This document shows positions 1-5,286 of a DNA stretch of 7,448 nucleotides, one piece after another (the stretch's first letter is position 1; the number at the start of each line of letters is the position of its first letter). A model generated the notes under the pieces. The model had not been told where the DNA came from and made no database searches. It worked only from the letters and a program-made list of their open reading frames with translations. The DNA comes from Candidatus Manganitrophaceae bacterium (lineage in GTDB: Bacteria > Nitrospirota > Nitrospiria > SBBL01 > Manganitrophaceae): the NCBI GenBank assembly GCA_004297235.1, contig SCUR01000558.1:1-7448 (forward strand), written 5' to 3'. The translations under genes were made by a program, and so were the position numbers.

Positions 1-980
1 GGCTCCTCCCGCCGCTCCGGCTCCTCGAAGCCGGTGGCGATCACGGTCACCTTGATTTCATCGGTCAGCGCCTCGGAGATTACCGACCCGAAGATGATGT
101 TGGCGTCGGGATCGACCGTCTTCTGAATAATCGAGGAGGCCTCGTCGACTTCTCCGAGCGAGAGGTCGAGGCCGCCGGTGATGTTGATCAACACGCCGCG
201 GGCCCCCTCGATCGAGCTGTCTTCGAGCAGGGGGCTGGAGATCGCCTTCTGCGCCGCTTCGATCGCCCGGTTCTCCCCCTTGGAAACCCCCATTCCCATC
301 ACGGCGCGGCCGGTGTGCGACATGATCGTCCGGACATCGGCAAAGTCGACGTTGACCAAGCCGGGGGTCGTGATCAGATCGGAGATTCCCTGGACCGCCT
401 GCCGGAGGATATCATCGACCACCAGGAAGGAAGCCCGGAGCGGAGTCCCTTTCTCGACGACATTCAACAGGCGCTGATTCGGGATGATGATCACGGTATG
501 GCAAGCCCGCTTCATCTCGTTGACCCCTTCCTCGGCCTGATGGGTCCGCTTGGCCCCTTCGAATTGGAACGGCTTCGTCACCACGCCGACCGTCAGCGCC
601 CCCATCTCTTTCGCGATGTTGGCGATGATCGGCGCGGCGCCGGTGCCGGTCCCGCCCCCCATGCCGGCGGTGACGAAGACCATATCGGCCCCCGCGAGCA
701 TCTCCCGGATCTGGTCGACCGCTTCCAAAGCCGACTCTCGACCGATCTGCGGCTTCGCCCCGGCCCCCAGGCCCCGCGTCAGCTTGGTGCCGAGCTGGAT
801 CTTGTTCGGCGCCGGATTCATCTGCAGCGCCTGGATATCGGTGTTCGCCGCAACGAAATCAACCCCCTGAAGGCCGCAATGGATCATGCTGTTGACCGCA
901 TTACACCCCCCCCCTCCGACACCGACGACTTTGATCCGCGCCGATGTTGACTCTTGTTCCTCCTCATCAAAGAGAAACAT
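1..980 (-). CDS. ftsZ: Cell division protein FtsZ, 3' end cut off by window
   Basis: FtsZ is the tubulin-like GTPase that polymerises at midcell into the Z ring and recruits the divisome. The 326 codons present begin MFLFDEEEQEST and run directly into the nucleotide-binding fold: IKVVGVGGGGCNAVNSM (T1 loop, about residues 16-32), AANTD (T3), the tubulin signature GGGTGTGAAP (T4, about 105-114), and the T7 synergy loop NVDFADV, whose acidic residues complete the GTPase site of the next subunit. The frame reaches the VTVIATGF strand of the C-terminal globular domain and leaves the window in EEPERREE, so only the variable linker and the C-terminal peptide that binds FtsA are missing (families are usually 380-400 residues). 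The ATG at 980 has GGGAGG five bases upstream, which fixes the start. It lies 45 bp after ftsA, as expected in a dcw operon. Identification is essentially certain from the motifs. Confidence 0.98.
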   Translation of the reverse strand, partial: MFLFDEEEQESTSARIKVVGVGGGGCNAVNSMIHCGLQGVDFVAANTDIQALQMNPAPNKIQLGTKLTRGLGAGAKPQIGRESALEAVDQIREMLAGADMVFVTAGMGGGTGTGAAPIIANIAKEMGALTVGVVTKPFQFEGAKRTHQAEEGVNEMKRACHTVIIIPNQRLLNVVEKGTPLRASFLVVDDILRQAVQGISDLITTPGLVNVDFADVRTIMSHTGRAVMGMGVSKGENRAIEAAQKAISSPLLEDSSIEGARGVLINITGGLDLSLGEVDEASSIIQKTVDPDANIIFGSVISEALTDEIKVTVIATGFEEPERREE

Positions 981-985
981 TCAGA

Positions 986-991
986 CCTCCC
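986..991 (-). promoter_or_regulatory. Shine-Dalgarno site of ftsZ
   Basis: The transcribed strand reads GGGAGG followed by five bases (TCTGA) and the ATG of ftsZ. This is one of the two strongest ribosome binding sites in the window and fits the high protein level that FtsZ needs compared with FtsQ and the Mur enzymes. Confidence 0.85.
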
Positions 992-999
992 TCTTTTTA

Positions 1000-1017
1000 G
1001 GCGCCTCACGGGGCGCC
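1000..1017 (-). other. GC hairpin in the ftsA-ftsZ gap
   Basis: In the 45-bp gap the transcribed strand has GGCGCC, a six-base loop CCGTGA, and GGCGCC again. It forms a six-pair all-GC stem followed by TAAAAAGA and then the ftsZ ribosome binding site. There is no uridine tract, so it does not look like an intrinsic terminator. It could protect or pause the ftsZ part of the message. The stem is short and each half is itself palindromic, so the structure is plausible but unproven. Confidence 0.45.
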
Positions 1018-1025
1018 GATCCTTG

Positions 1026-2258
1026 TTAAAAGAACTCCTTCACCCAGCTCTTCATTTGGTTCTTAATCCGTTGGAACAGCTGACCCTTTCCGGCCCTTCG
1101 ATGATCTTCTTTCTCTTGATTTCGAAACGCATAGAGGATGAGTCCCGCGCCGGTGGCGTACATCGGGCTTCCGACCACGTCGATGAGTCCCCCCATTCCG
1201 GAGGGAACCCCCCGGCGCACCGGAAGACCGAGCACCCGCTCGGCCACCTCGACCATCCCGTTTAAGCAAGAGGTCCCCCCCGTAATGACCACGCCGGAGG
1301 CGACCCGATCTTCAAAACCCATCCGTTCGATTTCGCGCGCGACCAGCATGAAGATCTCTTCGGCCCGCGGCTCAATGATCTCCGAGAGAAGCTGGCGGGA
1401 GAGAACCCGCGGCGGACGGCCGCCGACGCTCGGCACCTCGATCGTCTCATTGTCTTTCACCATTTCCGTGGAGGCGCATCCGTATTTGACCTTGATCTTC
1501 TCCGCATCGGCCGGCGGGGTCCGAAGGCCGATGGCGATGTCGTTGGTAAAGTGGGTTCCCCCCACCGCCAAGACCGCCGTATGGCGCACGCTCCCTTCGA
1601 TATAGGTGGCGATGTCGGTCGTCCCCCCGCCGATGTCGACCATCACCACGCCGAGCTCTTTCTCCTCGGGGGTGAGGACCGCCTCGCTGGAGGCGAGCGG
1701 CTGCAGGATCATCTCCACCATCTCCAGCCCCGCGCGATTGATGCTCTTCACGATATTTTGCGCCGAGGTGACCAGCCCGGTGATGATGTGCACCTCCGCC
1801 TCCAGCCGCACCCCCGACATGCCGAGCGGATCTTTGATCCCATCCTGGCTGTCGACGATGAACTCCTGCGGAAGGACATGGAGGATCTCCCGGTCCATCG
1901 GGATGGCGACCGCTTTCGCCGCGTCGACCACCCGGGCGATATCGGCTCGCGTCACCTCGTGATCTTTGACGGCGATGACCCCGCGGCTGTTGAGCCCCTT
2001 GATGTGGCCGCCGGCGATGCCGGTGTAGACCGAGTTGATCTCGACCCCCGCCATCAGCTCGGCCTCTTCGACCGCCCGTTTGATCGACTCCACCGTGCTT
2101 TCGATGTTGACCACCATCCCTTTCTTGAGCCCCTTCGAGGGATGGGTCCCGATCCCGATGATGTCGATCCGCTTCTCATCGATGACCTCGCCGACAATGG
2201 CGCAGATCTTCGTCGTTCCGACATCGAGTCCGACCAGAATATTTTCACGCTTCGCCAA
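1026..2258 (-). CDS. ftsA: Cell division protein FtsA (start set at TTG 2258)
   Basis: FtsA is the actin-like ATPase that tethers FtsZ filaments to the inner membrane and recruits later divisome proteins. With the TTG start it has 410 residues, close to the 420 of E. coli. It begins MAKRENILVGLDVGTTKIC, carrying the phosphate-1 loop DVGTTK. DIGGGTTD (about 208-215) is the phosphate-2 loop, and VVITGGTSCLNG (about 323-334) the adenosine motif. The last 15-18 residues (QRIKNQMKSWVKEFF) form the amphipathic membrane-targeting helix. The frame is open upstream to a GTG at 2309 (17 more residues, GRSGKRVFNDPL...), but that codon has no ribosome binding site, whereas TTG 2258 is preceded by AAGGAGG at five bases, and the extra residues precede the point where the family normally starts. 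Stop TAA at 1026-1028. It sits between ftsQ and ftsZ in canonical order. Confidence 0.96.
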   Translation of the reverse strand: MAKRENILVGLDVGTTKICAIVGEVIDEKRIDIIGIGTHPSKGLKKGMVVNIESTVESIKRAVEEAELMAGVEINSVYTGIAGGHIKGLNSRGVIAVKDHEVTRADIARVVDAAKAVAIPMDREILHVLPQEFIVDSQDGIKDPLGMSGVRLEAEVHIITGLVTSAQNIVKSINRAGLEMVEMILQPLASSEAVLTPEEKELGVVMVDIGGGTTDIATYIEGSVRHTAVLAVGGTHFTNDIAIGLRTPPADAEKIKVKYGCASTEMVKDNETIEVPSVGGRPPRVLSRQLLSEIIEPRAEEIFMLVAREIERMGFEDRVASGVVITGGTSCLNGMVEVAERVLGLPVRRGVPSGMGGLIDVVGSPMYATGAGLILYAFRNQEKEDHRRAGKGQLFQRIKNQMKSWVKEFF

Positions 2259-2263
2259 GAGTT

Positions 2264-2270
2264 CCTCCTT
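2264..2270 (-). promoter_or_regulatory. Shine-Dalgarno site that decides the ftsA start
   Basis: AAGGAGG, a full match to the anti-Shine-Dalgarno core, lies five bases before the TTG codon at 2258. The alternative GTG at 2309 is preceded by CGCTTCGACCG, which has no purine-rich site. The position of this site is the main argument for the shorter FtsA. Confidence 0.85.
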
Positions 2271-2271
2271 G

Positions 2272-2293
2272 AGAGGGTCGTTGAAGACCCTCT
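2272..2293 (-). other. Hairpin directly upstream of the ftsA ribosome binding site
   Basis: The transcribed strand holds AGAGGGTC, loop TTCAAC, GACCCTCT: eight perfect pairs, ending one base before the AAGGAGG. The 3' arm (CCTCT) can instead pair with GGAGG of the Shine-Dalgarno site across a CAA loop, so two mutually exclusive folds are possible. It lies within the 73-nt ftsQ-ftsA gap if FtsA starts at TTG. No uridine run follows, so a terminator is unlikely. The stem is visible in the sequence; any regulatory role is inference. Confidence 0.5.
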
Positions 2294-2331
2294 TCCCGCT
2301 CCGGCCCACCGGTCGAAGCGGCTGTCTCTGT

Positions 2332-3207
2332 TTAGAACTGAGTCCCTCGCCGGTCTTCCTTCATTCCCGGCCACGCCAGGACCACACCGGCTCCGCGCCG
2401 CGGCGGTGTAAAGCCGCCCCGCACAATGACCTTTCGCTCAAAGCGCAGATCGATCTCCCGATCGGTGAGTTCCCGCCGCTCGAGATCCTCTTTAATTTCA
2501 AGAAATCGCTCCCAGCGCTCGGCATACCCCCCCTCGCCGAAATGGAGCACCCCCTCCGGGAAGTGGACGACCAAATCCTCCGGATCGGCCAGATCGATCA
2601 GAAAGAGGGAGGGCTCGATGCTCTCTTTTTCCAACGTGCGCGAAAGGAGCGAAGCCAGTTCAAGTCCTTTGGCGTAAGAAGCCGGATTGTAGTGAATAAC
2701 GCGGGGCAACTTCCCGGCGGCCTTCCCATCGCCTAGGCGATCGGACGCCTCGCCGACCCGTTCTAGAATCTCTCCCGCTTCATCCCGCAGAAGGGGACCT
2801 TGCGCCGATTCCACCTCCACCACCGCCGGGACTCGTTCGACCACGATGATATTCAGGCGATCGGGAAAATCCTTTCGGACGACCGCCTGCTTGACCCACG
2901 GATTGGCTTGAAGCGCTCCCTGAATCTGAGCGATGTCGACCCGAAAAATATTCCGACCCACGACCGGCCGAAACCGGGCGGACATCTCCGTTTCATTGAG
3001 ATGATGAAGCCCGGCCCACCGGATCTCTCGAACCTGAAAAACGGGAGCGCTCGTCAGCCGCTGTCCGCCGACGTAGAGCGCGAAGAGGCTTCCCCCGAGC
3101 AGGACCGACCAGAAAGTCGGGCGAAGCCAGCCGATCCATCTCGCCCAGGAGAGCCGGCTCCTTCTCTTTTTATTCCGTTGAATCGCAATCGCCTTCATTT
3201 GAACCAT
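2332..3207 (-). CDS. ftsQ: Cell division protein FtsQ
   Basis: FtsQ is a bitopic inner-membrane protein that links the early and late divisome through FtsB, FtsL and FtsW/FtsI. The 291 residues show the expected layout: a short basic cytoplasmic tail (RNKKRRSR, about 11-18), one membrane segment (about 31-50, FWSVLLGGSLFALYVGG), then a periplasmic POTRA domain beginning FQVREIRWAGLHHLNE (about 57-72) and containing NPWVKQAVVRKDFPDRLNI and VVERVPAVVEV (about 102-132). The beta domain follows, ending with IDLRFERKVIVRG (about 252-264). Length is typical (E. coli 276). The start is not certain: ATG 3207 and ATG 3198 are three codons apart, and GGTGG lies immediately before the first and nine bases before the second, so the second may be preferred. 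Stop TAA at 2332-2334. It lies 29 bp after ddl. Confidence 0.93.
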   Translation of the reverse strand: MVQMKAIAIQRNKKRRSRLSWARWIGWLRPTFWSVLLGGSLFALYVGGQRLTSAPVFQVREIRWAGLHHLNETEMSARFRPVVGRNIFRVDIAQIQGALQANPWVKQAVVRKDFPDRLNIIVVERVPAVVEVESAQGPLLRDEAGEILERVGEASDRLGDGKAAGKLPRVIHYNPASYAKGLELASLLSRTLEKESIEPSLFLIDLADPEDLVVHFPEGVLHFGEGGYAERWERFLEIKEDLERRELTDREIDLRFERKVIVRGGFTPPRRGAGVVLAWPGMKEDRRGTQF

Positions 3208-3218
3208 CCACCGGTCTC

Positions 3219-3237
3219 GGGCGCGCCCGCCGCGCCC
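3219..3237 (-). other. GC-only hairpin at the ddl-ftsQ junction
   Basis: GGGCGC, loop GGCGGGC, GCGCCC can form six GC pairs and fill most of the 29-bp gap, reaching into the last base of the ddl TAG stop. An alternative ten-base palindrome GGGCGCGCCC lies inside it. It precedes the weak ftsQ ribosome binding site. Without a U tract it is not a standard terminator. It might reduce ftsQ expression relative to its neighbours, but chance is possible in such GC-rich DNA. Confidence 0.35.
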
Positions 3238-4169
3238 TACTTTTCTAATGAAGCCGTTTCTAAAATTCGTTCGACCAGCCTATCGAAATCGATTCCAACC
3301 CCCCGGGCGATCTCCGGCAAAAGGCTCGTCTCCGTCATCCCCGGCAGCGTGTTCACCTCAAGAACATAAGGTTGCTTCTGCGGATCGACCAGTAGGTCGA
3401 CCCGGCTGTAGCCGGTGCATCCCAACACCTGGTGCGCTTTCAGCCCCCAGTCGAGCACCTTTTTATAAACATCCTGCGGAACGGGCGCCGGAAAGATATG
3501 CTCCGACATTCCCGGAACGTACTTGGCAGTGTAGTCGTAGAACTTCGTCTTCGGACGGATCTCGATCGCGCCGAGCGCCTCACTTCCCAAGATCCCGACC
3601 TGGACCTCCATCCCGGCGATGTACTTCTCGATCAATATCCGGGGACCGTACTCAAAGGCCTCCTTCAAGGCGGAGTCGATCTCACCGCTCTCCGATACGA
3701 TGGTGACCCCTACGCTGGAGCCTTCCATCGCCGGCTTGACGACCATCGGGAAATCGAACGGAAGACGATCGGGACGGAACGAAGCGCGTTCCCCCTCTGT
3801 CAGGACCTGATAGGGGGGAACCGGAATCCCGTGCGATTGGAAGAGATCGTGCGAGGCGATCTTATCCATCCCGAGCGCGCTCGCCAGAACCCCGGAGCCG
3901 GTGTAGGGAATCCGCATCACCTCCAGCATCCCCTGGACCGCCCCGTCTTCCCCGTAGCGCCCATGCAACGCGATGAAGGCGACCTCGATCCGCTCCGTCC
4001 GGAGAAGCTGCGCCACCTCGGAGTCGACATCGACCGGAACGGCGCTGTAACCCAGCCGCTGGAGAGAGGCGGCGATCGCCCGGCCGCTCTTGAGCGACAC
4101 CTCCCGCTCCGCCGACATCCCTCCCATGAGGACCCCAATCCGCTTTCCGAGAAACTGCTCTAAGGCCAT
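3237..4169 (-). CDS. ddl: D-alanine--D-alanine ligase
   Basis: This cytoplasmic ATP-grasp enzyme joins two D-Ala to form the dipeptide that MurF adds to the peptidoglycan stem. At 310 residues it matches DdlB-type enzymes (E. coli 306). Visible motifs: IGVLMGGMSAEREVSLKSG (about 11-29) with the Glu that binds the first D-Ala; HGRYGEDG (69-76); VVKPAMEGSSVGV (about 143-155), the flexible ATP-binding loop with the paired serines; EKYIAGMEVQVG; YDYTAKY (211-217), with the tyrosine that closes the active site; CTGYSRVDL with the catalytic Arg (about 256); and EVNTLPGMTETS (271-282) with the Mg-binding Glu and Asn. The tyrosine in YTAKY is of the type expected for a D-Ala-D-Ala rather than a D-Ala-D-Lac ligase. 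ATG 4169 is preceded by a weak TAGG at six bases, next to the end of a repeat element. Stop TAG at 3237-3239. Confidence 0.97.
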   Translation of the reverse strand: MALEQFLGKRIGVLMGGMSAEREVSLKSGRAIAASLQRLGYSAVPVDVDSEVAQLLRTERIEVAFIALHGRYGEDGAVQGMLEVMRIPYTGSGVLASALGMDKIASHDLFQSHGIPVPPYQVLTEGERASFRPDRLPFDFPMVVKPAMEGSSVGVTIVSESGEIDSALKEAFEYGPRILIEKYIAGMEVQVGILGSEALGAIEIRPKTKFYDYTAKYVPGMSEHIFPAPVPQDVYKKVLDWGLKAHQVLGCTGYSRVDLLVDPQKQPYVLEVNTLPGMTETSLLPEIARGVGIDFDRLVERILETASLEK

Positions 4170-4176
4170 TTAAAAC

Positions 4177-4263
4177 CTAAGTGACGTGAGGGGTGAGGGA
4201 TAAGGGGTAAGGTCAAAAGATTTAATCTTTTTCGCCTCACGCCTAACGCTTCACGCCTCACGT
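4177..4263. repeat. Heptamer inverted-repeat element, copy 1 (murB-ddl)
   Basis: On the plus strand the left arm holds GTGAGGG, GTGAGGG, ATAAGGG, GTAAGGT (4186-4213). The right arm holds GCCTCAC, GCCTAAC, GCTTCAC, GCCTCAC (4234-4261), which read GTGAGGC-like on the other strand. The outer ACGTGAGG and CCTCACGT pair perfectly, and 21 of 28 positions of the heptamer arms match when aligned. The centre is a separate perfect stem, AAAAGAT, loop TTA, ATCTTTT (4215-4231). The element contains the stop codon of murB and ends 7 bp before the ddl start. Its length, arm sequence and flank (CTAAGTGACGTGAGG against CCAAGTAACGTGAGG) match the second copy at 5199-5286. It carries no gene and no clear promoter. 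Confidence 0.85.
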
Positions 4264-5192
4264 GTTTTATCCTTGCCAACGACTTTCGCTTCCAGTTCCA
4301 AATCGATTCCGTGCTGCTCCTTGACCCGTGTCCGCATCTCCTCGATCAGAGCGAGCACCTCGGCGGCTTTTGCATTTCCGAGGTTGATAATGAAGTTGCC
4401 GTGCAGCTCCGAGATCTGGGCATCGCCGATCCGGAACCCCTTGAGGCCGACCGATTCGACCAGTCGGCCGGCATGATCCCCCTGCGGATTCGTAAAGACC
4501 GAGCCGACATTCGGAAAAGAAAGCGGTTGGGTCTCCCGCCGCCGCTTCAGAAGCCGCTTCAGTTTTTGCTCGACCTCCGCAGGCGCGGCCGGCGTCAGCC
4601 GAAAGGAGGCGGAGGTCACGATCCCCTTGGGAAGGGCCGCGGTCCGGTAGCCAAATGAGATCGCCTCCTTCGGCAGGGTCCGTACCTTGGCCTCTTCATC
4701 GACGAGGGTGACGGAGCTCAAAACCGACGCCGTCTCCTCCCCCGGAATCCCGGCATTCATCGCCACCGCTCCGCCGACCGTCCCCGGAATCCCGGCGGCA
4801 AACTCAAGCCCGGAAAGGCCGCGGGCCATCGCTTCTGTTGAAAGCTTCGGATACGACACCCCCGCGTCGGCGAGAAGCGTATCCGGCTCCTGGAAGGTGA
4901 ACCGGCTCAAATGCTTCAAGTGAACGACGACCCCCGGAATGCCGCCGTCCCGCACAATAAGATTGCTCCCCCCGCCGAGGATGAAATAAGGAAGCCGGTG
5001 TTGCCCGATCCGCTCCATCAACAGCACAACCTCTGCGGATGACCTCGGGAAGACCATCGCCTCGGCCGGGCCTCCGATCTTCAGCGACGTGTACGGCGCC
5101 ATCGGCTCATCGAAGCGAACCTCTCCCGGATATCCGTTCAGCGCCTCCTTTAGTGTTTCCGATCCGCTTTCCACTGGTTGTGTCTTCACCAT
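4251..5192 (-). CDS. murB: UDP-N-acetylenolpyruvoylglucosamine reductase MurB
   Basis: MurB is a cytoplasmic FAD enzyme that uses NADPH to reduce UDP-GlcNAc-enolpyruvate to UDP-MurNAc. The 313 residues contain the FAD-binding YTSLKIGGPAEAM (about 34-46) and LGGGSNLIVRD (72-82), then GLEFAAGIPGTVGGAVAMNAG (about 128-148), FGYR (180-183), and GSVFTNPQGDHAGRLVE (about 230-246) with the serine that acts as proton donor. GNFIIN (265-270) and IDLELEAKVVG (297-307) close the fold. The domain layout lacks the extra loop of E. coli MurB and fits the shorter type II form. The last residues, TREA after KDK, are encoded within the heptamer element at 4177-4263, so the tail lies beyond the usual family end near VVG. 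ATG 5192 has only a poor ribosome binding site (TTGGA) at the edge of the other element copy. Stop TGA at 4251-4253. Confidence 0.97.
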   Translation of the reverse strand: MVKTQPVESGSETLKEALNGYPGEVRFDEPMAPYTSLKIGGPAEAMVFPRSSAEVVLLMERIGQHRLPYFILGGGSNLIVRDGGIPGVVVHLKHLSRFTFQEPDTLLADAGVSYPKLSTEAMARGLSGLEFAAGIPGTVGGAVAMNAGIPGEETASVLSSVTLVDEEAKVRTLPKEAISFGYRTAALPKGIVTSASFRLTPAAPAEVEQKLKRLLKRRRETQPLSFPNVGSVFTNPQGDHAGRLVESVGLKGFRIGDAQISELHGNFIINLGNAKAAEVLALIEEMRTRVKEQHGIDLELEAKVVGKDKTREA

Positions 5193-5198
5193 TGAGGT

Positions 5199-5286
5199 CC
5201 AAGTAACGTGAGGCGTGAGGGGTGAAGCGTGAGGGGTAAAAGATGTAGAGATTTTGAATTCACCCCTTACGCCTCACGCCTCACGT
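5199..5286. repeat. Heptamer inverted-repeat element, copy 2 (murC-murB)
   Basis: The plus-strand left arm is GTGAGGC, GTGAGGG, GTGAAGC, GTGAGGG, GTAAAAG (5208-5242). The right arm is AATTCAC, CCCTTAC, GCCTCAC, GCCTCAC (5257-5284). The outer 15 bases, ACGTGAGGCGTGAGG (5206-5220) and CCTCACGCCTCACGT (5272-5286), are perfect reverse complements. The centre keeps AAAAGAT but its inner stem is weaker than in copy 1 (AAAA with TTTT only). The murC stop TAA lies inside the GTAAGGG unit, and the element ends six bases before the murB ATG. It is the same size within one base as copy 1, which argues for one element family, not independent low-complexity drift. Confidence 0.85.

Noticed and set aside
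315..950. Long plus-strand open frame opposite ftsZ (211 codons)
   Set aside because: It is antisense to a certain gene, has a Arg/Asp/His/Pro-rich composition typical of reversed GC-rich codons, and shows no recognisable domain.
2259..2309. N-terminal extension of FtsA from GTG 2309
   Set aside because: No ribosome binding site before the GTG, and the extension precedes the normal family start. TTG 2258 has a perfect site.
1551..2411. Plus-strand open frame of 286 codons opposite ftsA
   Set aside because: Length comes from GC-rich third positions of ftsA. The product is dominated by Asp, His, Leu and Arg without family motifs, and no ribosome binding site or gap for a promoter exists.
3432..4163. 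Plus-strand open frame of 243 codons opposite ddl
   Set aside because: Shadow of the ddl coding frame with the same skewed composition as the others.
4209..4215. TTGACC as a -35 box for a ddl promoter
   Set aside because: On the transcribed strand no acceptable -10 box lies 16-18 bases downstream, as that stretch is CCCTCACC-type repeat.
4177..4263. CRISPR array or intrinsic terminator in the heptamer element
   Set aside because: Units are seven bases with no spacers, so it is not CRISPR. The hairpin is not followed by a run of uridines and the next gene begins 7 bases later, so a terminator is not supported.
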